This document shows positions 6,315 through 13,428 of a stretch of 21,400 bases of DNA, one piece after another; the first letter of the stretch is position 1; every line of letters begins with the position of its first letter. Made by a program: the position numbers and the translations under genes. The notes beneath the pieces were generated by a model that saw nothing but the letters and a program-made list of their open reading frames with translations, was not told the DNA's origin and did no database searches. This DNA comes from a virus, in the IMG/VR virus record IMGVR_UViG_3300009320_000939, positions 1-21,400 of that record; one strand, 5' to 3'.

Positions 6315-7986
6315 TGGGCCCGTAACGGATCAGTGTTTCAAGTTCAATTTCTTTTATAGCTTTATTTTGATCCAAATATGCTTGCAGGTGATCTTTAAGC
6401 CGTACGCCATAATATCGATAAACACCGCCGATTTTATCTTTTTCGAACTTTTTACCCATCAAATTACCGAATGATTTTTGTTTGGGCGCGTGTTTTGAAA
6501 CATTGATCTTCCACCAGACTTCAAAAACCGTAAAAAGATGCGATGCCCCGCCGGTGGACTCTTTTTCTGTAAGGCAGCATTCATCCAAAAAATCCAGCAG
6601 CACATCTTCCCGGCGCCGGTATTTTTGTTTGGCCGCTAAAATCTCCGGCGGCGGGTCCAGGCCATCTTTTTGCCACAACAGACAACCTTCCACTATCCAG
6701 GCCAGAATACCCGGGGCCTGCGCTTTGAGTTTTTCAGCTAAATACAAATCCGCTTTACGTTCGTGCGGCTCTTTGGGATCGCGGTTGACAAACGATATAT
6801 TGTGCGGGATCTGCAGAATTCTTTCCCAGAAGGCATCATCATCCGCCGGCGCGTGCGGCTCGTAATTGGTTAGTAAAAAAAGCGTATGGGTCGGTTTGAA
6901 TGTAGTCGGGTATTTATCGTGCGGATTGCGGCCGGTAAGCTCTTCACCGCCTGAAAACCATTTTACCCGGGCGGCTGAAAACCGCGCGTGTTCGTCTGTT
7001 TCAGTGGCAAACGCAAACCGCAGCCCGCGCAGGGACATAATATCCGGCGTGGGCCCCGATGAACTACCCTTGGTCGCTTGGGCCAGCAGCATTTCCGGCG
7101 TGATCGGCGCGGCCAGCTGGCCCAAAACGTGCAGCAGCATCCCCATAAAAATAGACCCTTTGCCGTTGCGGCCGCGCTTGCCGATCAATACCGCAAAAAT
7201 ATGTTCGATCACCGCGCCCACCAGAGCGCAGCCGCAAAGTCGCTGCATAAAACCGACCACCGCCGCATCATCATCATAAATTTGCATCAGCGCCGATTCC
7301 CAGGCGTCCCTGGGTGCATCGATCCCGGCCCATTTTACCCGGCAGGCTTTCAGAAGGTAATCATCCGGCCGCCCACCTCTGAAAATACCGGTTTTTAAAT
7401 CCACAACACCATTAGGGCAGGGCAGCAGCCACGGTTGATTATCGATTTCATCCCCTTGGATGGCGACCGGATCGTCGGTCGTGTGCGCAAATAAAAGGCA
7501 GTTTTGCCGGCGGGATTTGCCGCGCAGGGCGTTTATACGGCTTTTAATCGATTTTCTAACCGATTTCATGTACCCCAGGGCCGGGTCTTTTTCATCCATT
7601 TTCTTGATTTCGATATCAACCCGGTTAAATTCCTTCTGATATTCGGCCACAACACCTTCCACCGCGGCCAGTGCCGCGTCCATGTAATCGATTTCCCAAT
7701 GGTGGCCATTCCAGATCATCCAACAGGCCATTGCTTTATTGTAGAGAAATTTCCCACGATACAATTCCTTGAAAAGCATCCCGTCGCCGAATTCATTGGC
7801 GTTTAAACAGTCGCGGATGAACCACGGCAGAATTTCCTTTACAGGATCATCCGTTTTATACTTCTCCGCCTCGGCTGCTTTACGCTCTTCAACCTGCTTT
7901 TTATACCGCTCAACCTTATCCTGGTCCGGTCGGTCCGTTTGATCCGTCAAGCCGCCACCTTTAAAGGAAATTCTGCCGTGGTTCAT
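6286..7986 (-). CDS. D5/P4-family primase-helicase (SF3 ATPase)
   Basis: About 566 residues from the ATG at 7984-7986; an in-frame TTG lies two codons earlier. This is the replicative helicase of the phage. Order: a variable charged N-terminus, a D5_N-like region (about 60-230, with PCPNGVVDLKTG), then the superfamily 3 ATPase: Walker A GKRGRNGKGS (271-280), FATETDE Walker B region (about 329-334), LLTNYEP sensor asparagine (376) and FWERI arginine (391). The C-terminal wing-helix region (about 435-545) carries WQKDGLDPPP and DFLDECC and is the paralogue of the protein at 3252-4013. It overlaps the Lar-like gene by 26 bp. Its 3' end contains two GTCCTGAT copies of the origin octamer. Confidence 0.93.
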   Translation of the reverse strand: MNHGRISFKGGGLTDQTDRPDQDKVERYKKQVEERKAAEAEKYKTDDPVKEILPWFIRDCLNANEFGDGMLFKELYRGKFLYNKAMACWMIWNGHHWEIDYMDAALAAVEGVVAEYQKEFNRVDIEIKKMDEKDPALGYMKSVRKSIKSRINALRGKSRRQNCLLFAHTTDDPVAIQGDEIDNQPWLLPCPNGVVDLKTGIFRGGRPDDYLLKACRVKWAGIDAPRDAWESALMQIYDDDAAVVGFMQRLCGCALVGAVIEHIFAVLIGKRGRNGKGSIFMGMLLHVLGQLAAPITPEMLLAQATKGSSSGPTPDIMSLRGLRFAFATETDEHARFSAARVKWFSGGEELTGRNPHDKYPTTFKPTHTLFLLTNYEPHAPADDDAFWERILQIPHNISFVNRDPKEPHERKADLYLAEKLKAQAPGILAWIVEGCLLWQKDGLDPPPEILAAKQKYRRREDVLLDFLDECCLTEKESTGGASHLFTVFEVWWKINVSKHAPKQKSFGNLMGKKFEKDKIGGVYRYYGVRLKDHLQAYLDQNKAIKEIELETLIRYGPNQDDQDHLI

Positions 7987-8293
7987 CCGCAATCTCTACC
8001 TGCCATTTTCGCCATTCCAACACCGCCATATCCGGCATCGGCTGCGGATCAATTCCAGCTTCACACCCACAATCCGGACACATCACCGAAAAACCACTAA
8101 AACCAGGGAATCCACACCAGCCCTCGGCATATTCCACCAGGCAACAACTCCGCCCTTGACCGCTCATTACCGATGAAAGAAAACCGGATAGTGAGTTCTT
8201 GGTAATGGTTCCCCTTCGTTCATGGGCTCGCTCATCCTTGCAATTCGGGCAAATCCTATCTTGCGGCTCTAAACACTTATAAAATTTAACCAT
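7961..8293 (-). CDS. Lar-like zinc-ribbon protein
   Basis: This 110-residue protein has CPNC (15-18) and CPDC (72-75). The second pair is followed by a run ending AVLEWRKW, the A-x-x-x-W ending typical of Lar/restriction-alleviation zinc ribbons (CPxCG, then an alanine and EAWNxR). Several further cysteines (C50, C51, C60) lie between. Lar of Rac prophage relieves host type I restriction; many phage relatives have unknown roles, so an anti-restriction function is only inferred. An AAGGA lies about 10 nt before the ATG. The helicase start is inside its 3' end, so both are probably translated from one message. Confidence 0.65.
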   Translation of the reverse strand: MVKFYKCLEPQDRICPNCKDERAHERRGTITKNSLSGFLSSVMSGQGRSCCLVEYAEGWCGFPGFSGFSVMCPDCGCEAGIDPQPMPDMAVLEWRKWQVEIADEPRQNFL

Positions 8294-8713
8294 TTTCCAT
8301 TTTCCTTCCGATTTTCAAAATTAAGTGTACCCTTCACCCGCGCCACTCGAAACCGTATAAGAGCGGGGTCTCTGGAAGGACCCATTGTTATATATAGCCA
8401 TCCGCATCCTAATTGGATGATTGGACTGAAATTTTTTAGTTAAGCCAGGCGGGCCGGCGGGAAAAGCGCGATTCGGTTTTGTATCTATCCAGACAAAAGG
8501 TCTCATAAGTTTGCTAACGGTCTTGTTTTGGTGGTTTAAATAGAGACAATTGGCCTTTTAACGATGTGCCAATCAGAGCTATGTGCCGGCATGTTGATAG
8601 GTGTCTGATTCGTTCCAGGTGTAAGCCGGCGAACCTGGCCGTGGCATAGACATTGACACCCATTTGCTTGCTTAGAATCAATCGCTCCAATGGATATATC
8701 CATGATGGTAAAT
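8294..8713. other. 420-bp gap without a confident gene
   Basis: The stretch between the HNH and Lar-like genes has open frames on the minus strand (8321-8506 and 8536-8742) whose products show no family features and look compositionally random. The second begins inside the HNH 3' end (ATG at 8740-8742), so a small translated gene cannot be excluded. Short inverted repeats are present: GGGTC/GACCC at about 8367-8384, and CCAGGT (8615-8620) with ACCTGG (8633-8638). It may hold a promoter for the replication genes or a small RNA, but I see no clear hallmark. Confidence 0.4.
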
Positions 8714-9535
8714 TCATATGTTTTTACTGTGTCCCTTTTCAAATGCTTTTACTTCAAGTTTGGCCAACGCCAGTATGCTCGGCTTTAATTCATCGGGCGC
8801 GTCTTTGTATCCATGCTTGTTTAACCGGAGTAGCTCCGCACGCGAAATCAGCATCAGGTTTTCTGGCTCGCAGTTTGTTTTATCTCCACCTTTAAATGCT
8901 ACGACCACTCCCTCCGGTACCGGGCCGTTCTCCTGCTCCCATATGTAAACGTGCTTATGCTTATAGCGCGTCGGGAATCCGGTATACGGGTCAACCTCCG
9001 GAACTTTCATTAATACAAACCCATCCTTCGAACAAACCCTCTCGCTCCACAGTGGTTTGCGGTTCGCCGGCACGTTCCCTTTTTTAAAAGAGCCGCTATT
9101 CGGGCCCGTTAATCCCTGCCCTTTTGTACCGTGATTCCAAGGCGTGTTACCCTTTTCAAAACAGCCTGTCCGGCCTGACCGGATCTTATGGTTTTTTACA
9201 TACGTTTTAATTTGCCCTACGGTAAAGCCGGTATTGAATTTCGCGTTAAGCATGGTTGTCAATTCACGCTGGCTCAGTTTTATATAATTGTTTTTTATAA
9301 ACTGATCTTGCTCCGGAGTGCATAGCCGGCGGAGAGTAACCAGCCTGTCTTTGTGAGCTCGCCCGCAGGTTATTTTACGATTAGCCAAGGCCGATTTAAT
9401 TGCAGTTTCGGTTTTGCTGGCGCCGTACTTTGCATTGAAGGCTTTTGTCAGATCGCGGGTGTTCATAGACTGATAGCCCTCCCGCAAAAACTCGATCTGT
9501 TCCGGTGTGTATCTATTCGGCTTCGTCATAGCCAT
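8714..9535 (-). CDS. HNH-type nuclease-like protein with tandem HTH repeats
   Basis: This 273-residue protein has two similar N-terminal helix-turn-helix modules: YTPEQIEFLREGYQSMNTRD (about 8-27) and CTPEQDQFIKNNYIKLSQRE (about 72-91). Each continues as a K-x-T/L-x-x-A/I-K motif, recalling DNA-binding repeats of phage HNH and intron-endonuclease proteins. The C-terminus is a HNH_3-like core: KHVYIWEQENGPVPEGVVV, then GGDKTNCEPENLML. The usual histidine pair after GxVV is replaced by AFKGG, as in many phage copies, so catalytic competence is doubtful although the first His and the final Asn are kept. The start overlaps the upstream 85-aa gene by 23 bp. A free-standing homing-type nuclease, or a DNA-processing protein near replication genes. 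Confidence 0.85.
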   Translation of the reverse strand: MAMTKPNRYTPEQIEFLREGYQSMNTRDLTKAFNAKYGASKTETAIKSALANRKITCGRAHKDRLVTLRRLCTPEQDQFIKNNYIKLSQRELTTMLNAKFNTGFTVGQIKTYVKNHKIRSGRTGCFEKGNTPWNHGTKGQGLTGPNSGSFKKGNVPANRKPLWSERVCSKDGFVLMKVPEVDPYTGFPTRYKHKHVYIWEQENGPVPEGVVVAFKGGDKTNCEPENLMLISRAELLRLNKHGYKDAPDELKPSILALAKLEVKAFEKGHSKNI

Positions 9536-9770
9536 CTAATCCAAGCATTTTGGGCGGTTTTTTGATTAGATGTTCATATATTATTTTTTGTGCATCCAGC
9601 GCCAACTTTGCGTTACCTATGATCTGACTGGCCACAAAACCGATCGACTTTGCCCGCGTGATTTCTTCCGTGAGATTATCGCCTTTCAGATCTTCGTCTG
9701 ACAAGCGTTCCATTTGGGCAAATAAATGATCGTTTAAATGTATCAGTTTATTTTTCGTATTGTTTTTCAT
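9513..9770 (-). CDS. Small conserved phage protein, unknown function
   Basis: This 85-residue protein is mainly helical and charged: IHLNDHLFAQMERLSDEDLK then NLTEEITRAKSIGFVASQII and AQKIIYEHLIKK. I recall similar short proteins beside HNH and methylase genes in proteobacterial phages, carrying the same NDHLFAQLERL-like start; their role is not known to me. The ATG (9768-9770) has AAAGGGAG 8 nt upstream, so expression is well supported. Its 3' end overlaps the HNH start, suggesting coupled translation. Probably a small dimeric helical protein. Confidence 0.75.
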   Translation of the reverse strand: MKNNTKNKLIHLNDHLFAQMERLSDEDLKGDNLTEEITRAKSIGFVASQIIGNAKLALDAQKIIYEHLIKKPPKMLGLDGYDEAE

Positions 9771-9784
9771 AAGCCAAACTCCCT

Positions 9785-9913
9785 TTATCCGGCGACGTTT
9801 TCAATGGATTTCTCCAGATTTTCAAACTCAGGGCCGTCAAACCGTTGGCGCGGGTTGTGCGGATTGGCCCGGATCTTTGATAGTGAAATTTCTATAAATT
9901 GTTCACCAGGCAT
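9785..9913 (-). pseudogene. ParB N-terminal fragment (42 aa)
   Basis: A minus-strand frame from ATG 9911-9913 to TAA 9785-9787 encodes 42 residues. Residues 7-42 match the first part of ParB/Srx nuclease-like domains: IEISLSKIRANPHNPRQRFD then EFENLEKSIENVAG. The usual continuation (GVLQPI, then GERR) is missing because a stop follows at once. It fits in the 55-bp-range space between the methylase stop (9923) and the 85-aa gene, with no SD before it (A-rich only). ParB-type domains are often fused or linked to phage DNA methylases, which makes a decayed or trimmed partner likely. A functional micro-protein is possible but less likely. Confidence 0.55.
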
Positions 9914-9922
9914 TTTTTTTGG

Positions 9923-10867
9923 TTAATTAAAAAGGCCGACTTGTTTTTGCTCCCACGCCACCTTGTCAAGGTTTTTAATAGCCTGTTTGTAATACGATTC
10001 TTTTAATTCAACACCAACAAACTTACGGCCCATTTTCAACGCCTGATACCCGACCGAGCCAACGCCCGAAAACGGATCTACCACAACATCGCCCGGATTA
10101 GACCATAAATCTAAACACCTGCCTATTGTATCAAGTTGCAGCGGGCAAATATGTTTTTCATCATTCTCGTCTCTGGCAGCCCGTATGTTTAATGTGTTAG
10201 TTTGGTTAATATCAAACCACACGGGGGATGCGTATCGCTGCCAAACCTCATGGCTATATTTGTTTTTTCGTGGATCATCGTTTTTTTGTCTTTTTGGCTC
10301 TGGCATTTCGCCTATATACCGCTCAAACCCTCTGCCGTGGGATATTGGTTCCGGGTTTTCTCCCGCCTTGCGCATTGTAATTATATAATCAGGCAGGCCC
10401 ATATTACACCTTGACGAGTCTTTTGATATTTGCTTATGGGCCAACCCCAAAGCCTTTGTCCTGACAGCCTGCACAAGCGGATCTTTCCATATACAAACCC
10501 TTGAATGGTAGATAAAGCCAGCCGCCTCAAATAGCCTTATAATTGATCCAGAAAAATCTTTTAGTCCGATAAATCCATCTTTTGTAATAGTAGCCAGCAG
10601 GTCCATACAGTGAACACTAACCAACCTGCCGGGCATTAGTGCCCTGTATATATCTTTTACCAAAAACCCAAAATGCTTATCAAACTCGCCCTTCTTGCAG
10701 TTTCCAACATCCCTCTCTGAGTCAGAATATGTAAACAGGTCCTCAAACGGCGGGCTAAACAAAAAATAGTGCGCCGAGTTGTCAGGGATGGGCTTAATAA
10801 CCTCAACCGAATCCCCATGATACATTGCCCAACCATCACCAAGTTTCTGATCTAAAACATTAGCCAT
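9923..10867 (-). CDS. DNA methyltransferase (N4-cytosine/N6-adenine type, beta class)
   Basis: This 314-residue protein should transfer a methyl group from S-adenosylmethionine to an exocyclic amino group in DNA. The catalytic motif SPPF is at 38-41. The SAM-binding FxGxG-like motif is DPFSGVGS at 264-271, preceded by motif X-like ICPLQLDTIGRCLDLW and followed by FVGVELKESYYKQA. Catalytic motif before SAM motif is the beta order. SPPF leans towards N4-cytosine, but N6-adenine cannot be excluded. The start ATG overlaps the helicase 3' end by 16 bp and has GGAG about 8 nt upstream. No restriction endonuclease is adjacent, so it is most likely a phage protective or regulatory methylase. It forms a pair with the SNF2 helicase. 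Confidence 0.92.
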   Translation of the reverse strand: MANVLDQKLGDGWAMYHGDSVEVIKPIPDNSAHYFLFSPPFEDLFTYSDSERDVGNCKKGEFDKHFGFLVKDIYRALMPGRLVSVHCMDLLATITKDGFIGLKDFSGSIIRLFEAAGFIYHSRVCIWKDPLVQAVRTKALGLAHKQISKDSSRCNMGLPDYIITMRKAGENPEPISHGRGFERYIGEMPEPKRQKNDDPRKNKYSHEVWQRYASPVWFDINQTNTLNIRAARDENDEKHICPLQLDTIGRCLDLWSNPGDVVVDPFSGVGSVGYQALKMGRKFVGVELKESYYKQAIKNLDKVAWEQKQVGLFN

Positions 10868-12243
10868 TGCGGGAGCTCCATTTCTTTTTTGGGGTTATAT
10901 GGTGCTGTTTTGATCTCAAGATTTTCTAATTGGTGAAGTGTATTTTTTTTCATATACCCCACCATTTCATGAAACATATTCTTTGCATCAGCCTCCTTTC
11001 TTTTAACGTTATCAAGAACAGACTTCTCTTTTTCGCCAATCACAATATGCAGGTTGACGGGCTTTTTTTGACCGAACCGCCAACACCGCCGGGTAGCTTG
11101 ATAGAACTGCTCATAACTATCAGACAACCCAAAAAATATAACATTATTACACACCTGCCAGTTTACACCAAAGCCAGCGATTTTAGGCTTTGTCACGAGC
11201 GATTTTATATCACCATTCGAAAACCCAATTATTGAATTTTCTTTATGTTCGACAGAATCCGAGCCCTTGACCTCGACACACCCACTAATAGACTTTTTAA
11301 GCATGTCGCTTTCGATGTTAAGGTTGCACCATGTAAGCCAAATTTCGCCGGGATCGTCTTGAATAATTTGCAGGGTCTTTTTTAATCTTCCGGGCATAGA
11401 TTCTTTTCTTGATGCCCGGCGCTCTGAAAGCGTTCTCGCTTCTTCTGTAAATAAAGACGTTTTTGCGCCGTTGTATTTTATAATGTGTTCGTGAATGTAA
11501 AGCGGGGGCAGGTCAAAGCCGTTGTTTGGGTAGCCGACATCTTGCGGTTTTTGCATAATTACGGCCCATGTTGAAATCCACTCCCAAAACTTATTATCTT
11601 TGACATACCCCTTCAGCCTCCATGTTCCTGTTTTTGAAGCATCGTTAATGAAATACATGGACAGCATTTCTGCCCGCGTCATTATCCCTAAAAACTCTGA
11701 CGTATTGCCAAGTTCCATATAATCGTTTGGTGCCGGGGTTGCTGTGCAGCACAGTTTATACGGTGTATATAAAAAAGCATCGATTATGTAGTTGCGTATC
11801 TTGCCGGCAAAGTTTTTCAGGATGCTGGATTCATCCAGCACGATCCCAACAAATTCACCCGGATCAAATTTTTCCATGCGCTCATAATTGGTTATATTGA
11901 CGCCCGAGACCATATCGGATTGATCCTTGCACGCATTAACATCGATGCCGAACTTCTGGCCCTCATGTTTCGTCTGAATCGACACCGCCAATGGTGCAAA
12001 CAACAGGACACTTCCGCCTGTTTTGCGGCAAACCTTATCGGCCCATTCAAGCTGCATCAGAGTTTTGCCAAGACCGCAATCTGCGAAAATGGCCGCCCTG
12101 CCCTTGAACAATGCCCACCTAATCAAAACCTTCTGCCAGTCAAAAAGCATGGGGTTTAAATCGTCAAGCGAAACATCAAATCCGCTTGCTTCGTGCTGTA
12201 TTATTTTCGACTCCAAAAACTTCTGATATTCCATTAAATGCAT
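10852..12243 (-). CDS. SNF2-type DEAD/DEAH helicase
   Basis: This 463-residue superfamily 2 DNA translocase has LFDWQKVLIRWAL (about 34-46), Walker A ADCGLGKT (54-61), a DESS box in VGIVLDESSILKN (about 132-144), motif III TATP (167-170) and motif VI QATRRCWRFGQKKPVNLHIV near the C-terminus. The order and the TRR-RxGQ motif are typical of SNF2-like phage helicases. These are often found next to a methylase in phage replication regions, where they may remodel or unwind DNA for replication or recombination. The ATG (12241-12243) follows AAAGGAG at 10 nt. The 3' end overlaps the methylase start, so the two are probably co-translated. Confidence 0.93.
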   Translation of the reverse strand: MHLMEYQKFLESKIIQHEASGFDVSLDDLNPMLFDWQKVLIRWALFKGRAAIFADCGLGKTLMQLEWADKVCRKTGGSVLLFAPLAVSIQTKHEGQKFGIDVNACKDQSDMVSGVNITNYERMEKFDPGEFVGIVLDESSILKNFAGKIRNYIIDAFLYTPYKLCCTATPAPNDYMELGNTSEFLGIMTRAEMLSMYFINDASKTGTWRLKGYVKDNKFWEWISTWAVIMQKPQDVGYPNNGFDLPPLYIHEHIIKYNGAKTSLFTEEARTLSERRASRKESMPGRLKKTLQIIQDDPGEIWLTWCNLNIESDMLKKSISGCVEVKGSDSVEHKENSIIGFSNGDIKSLVTKPKIAGFGVNWQVCNNVIFFGLSDSYEQFYQATRRCWRFGQKKPVNLHIVIGEKEKSVLDNVKRKEADAKNMFHEMVGYMKKNTLHQLENLEIKTAPYNPKKEMELPQWLMF

Positions 12244-12259
12244 CAGTTTTTTTGCTCCT

Positions 12260-12997
12260 TTAGGCGGCTTTTTCGGTTTTTTGGTTTTGGAGAAGTGAGA
12301 ATTCTTTCAGCCAGTATAAGACCTGGCCTTCGGGTGTTCGAACTTCATCATAGGCCACGCTCCGGATCTTTTTCAGCACATCCGGAAATTTTGAAAAATC
12401 GATCACCAGGCTGCAATCCGATGGAATCGTTGCCGGCGCCGCCTTCTTTTTTTTGTTCGGTTCAGGCTTTTTAACGGATTTCTTTTTTATCCCGTTTTTA
12501 AATCTTCGGGCCATGCACTCTTTGCATATCTCCAATGGCTTCTGACTGGGCCCATGAATCTGAAAATTGGTATCTACAGGCTGCGGTTCGCCATTAGATT
12601 CACAATCAGGATCTTTACAAACCTGTGTGGCGGCTTCATCTTCACGGGCCCAGTCAGAAGCCATCTTTATTTTTGATAACCGTTGGCTTATTGCAGCAGG
12701 GGAAAGGTTCAGCAGCTGGCCGAGATTCTGCTGTGATAATTCCGGATGATTTGCCTGCAGTTCCGACAGAATCTTATCTTTGAGGTCTGAATATTCTCTT
12801 GTTCTTACTCCTTGCCTAAGAAAGGCCTTAATATCAAGCCCGGCATCCCGGACCATTTTGACGACCAGAAGGTTGGGATGCAGTTTTGTTTCATCGTCCT
12901 GGTTGTCGATCGGTAATTTTTCGCCTTTTTGCTTGATACAGATGGCGCATGTTTCAGGCGTCAAATTCGAATTATGGATACACACTTCTTTTTCCAT
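12260..12997 (-). CDS. Zinc-binding HTH protein, unknown role
   Basis: This 245-residue protein does not match a family I know. Visible order: an N-terminal CxH/CxxC knuckle (C6, H8, C17, C20); a helix-turn-helix segment KILSELQANHPELSQQNLGQ then LLNLSPAAISQRLSKIK (about 75-110); a second cysteine cluster C127, C132, C158, C161; a basic linker of lysines; and a C-terminal segment with VIDFSKFPDVLKKIRSVAYD. The HTH suggests DNA binding, probably a regulator or replication initiator acting early. A strong SD (AGGAGGG) precedes the ATG at 12995-12997. It opens the replication operon just after the small beta-rich protein, 16 bp before the helicase gene. Confidence 0.75.
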   Translation of the reverse strand: MEKEVCIHNSNLTPETCAICIKQKGEKLPIDNQDDETKLHPNLLVVKMVRDAGLDIKAFLRQGVRTREYSDLKDKILSELQANHPELSQQNLGQLLNLSPAAISQRLSKIKMASDWAREDEAATQVCKDPDCESNGEPQPVDTNFQIHGPSQKPLEICKECMARRFKNGIKKKSVKKPEPNKKKKAAPATIPSDCSLVIDFSKFPDVLKKIRSVAYDEVRTPEGQVLYWLKEFSLLQNQKTEKAA

Positions 12998-13166
12998 TTC
13001 TTTGCCCTCCTATTTTTTGAGCCAACCAAGTCGGGATAAAAACCCGGTTGCCGAACCGTTCGGTTTGACTGATCGGCAATTTTAATTCATCGCCATTTTC
13101 TTTGATGACTGTTACGGTGTTTTCTGCTATCTCTTTAACCTTGATTATTTTGATTGAGGTTTTCAT
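12972..13166 (-). CDS. Small beta-rich protein, unknown
   Basis: 64 residues from the ATG at 13164-13166. An upstream extension to 13268 would run through the att arm repeat and terminator region, so I reject it. The sequence MKTSIKIIKVKEIAENTVTV then DELKLPISQ looks like a small beta barrel ending in a basic helix with TWLAQKIGG. It lies first after the att site and terminator, so it is probably the first gene of the leftward replication operon. Its 3' end overlaps the next gene by 26 bp. No SD is obvious. Confidence 0.6.
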   Translation of the reverse strand: MKTSIKIIKVKEIAENTVTVIKENGDELKLPISQTERFGNRVFIPTWLAQKIGGQRNGKRSVYP

Positions 13167-13191
13167 GTTATGCAAAAATCGTTCGTTAAAA

Positions 13192-13210
13192 GTTCTGCAG
13201 TTCTTACGCA
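13192..13210 (+). repeat. Left copy of att arm repeat
   Basis: GTTCTGCAGTTCTTACGCA lies here and is repeated in the same orientation as GTTCTGCTTTTCTTACGCA at 13391-13409, 17 of 19 positions alike. The copies bracket the tRNA-derived core about 200 bp apart, as expected for arm-type integrase or excisionase binding sites. Seen directly; the function is inferred. Confidence 0.7.
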
Positions 13211-13247
13211 CAAAGGGGCCAAAATGCCCCAATATGCGGACATACGG

Positions 13248-13296
13248 CCCAAAAAACAAAAAAGGCATTTCGGATATAAGTATCCGAAATGCCTTT
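13248..13296 (-). terminator. Strong intrinsic terminator next to att core
   Basis: AAAGGCATTTCGGATA (13261-13276) pairs perfectly with 13281-13296 across a 4-nt loop, a 16-bp stem. On the minus strand the stem is followed by a T-rich tract (TTTTTTGTTTTTT, 13248-13260), the classic layout. It lies 8 bp beyond the CCA end of the tRNA fragment, so after integration it would terminate the reconstituted tRNA gene and isolate the phage operon from it. A weaker GGGGC/GCCCC hairpin follows at 13215-13230. Confidence 0.85.
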
Positions 13297-13304
13297 AAAC
13301 ACTA

Positions 13305-13353
13305 TGGAGCCGACGAGCAGATTTGAACTGCTGACCTGCTGATTACGAATCAG
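13305..13353 (-). other. attP core: 3' fragment of a tRNA-Thr(CGU) gene
   Basis: On the minus strand this is the last 49 nt of a tRNA. It starts with CTGATTCGTAATCAG (anticodon arm, loop TTCGTAA, anticodon CGT), then variable AGGTC-like bases, the T arm AGCAGTTCAAATCTGCT, and the 3' acceptor CGTCGGC with TCCA. No 5' half (acceptor, D arm) lies upstream; the sequence there is unrelated AT-rich phage DNA. A 3' tRNA fragment close to an integrase is the standard attachment identity block. Phage genes flank it on both sides, which favours attP. Thr is assigned from the CGU anticodon. Confidence 0.85.
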
Positions 13354-13390
13354 ATTGTGGGTGTAATGATTTCGCATAGTTACATTCAAT

Positions 13391-13409
13391 GTTCTGCTTT
13401 TCTTACGCA
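13391..13409 (+). repeat. Right copy of att arm repeat
   Basis: GTTCTGCTTTTCTTACGCA is the partner of the copy at 13192-13210, in the same orientation and about 200 bp away, on the integrase side of the tRNA fragment. It is likely an arm-type site for integrase. Confidence 0.7.
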
Positions 13410-13428
13410 GCTGGATTAAATTTTTTTG

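Noticed and set aside
6866-7279. A plus-strand frame inside the helicase gene
   Set aside because: Antisense shadow; the minus-strand SF3 motifs are decisive for the true frame.
8321-8742. Three short minus-strand frames between the HNH and Lar-like genes
   Set aside because: No RBS-supported start except a marginal one, no family features, and unusual composition. I described the gap instead.
13167-13268. N-terminal extension of the small protein at 12972
   Set aside because: It would run through the arm repeat and up to the terminator stem, and the added 34 residues are not protein-like.
13305-13353. A complete tRNA-Thr gene
   Set aside because: Only the 3' part is present; the acceptor and D arm are missing upstream, so it is an attachment fragment.
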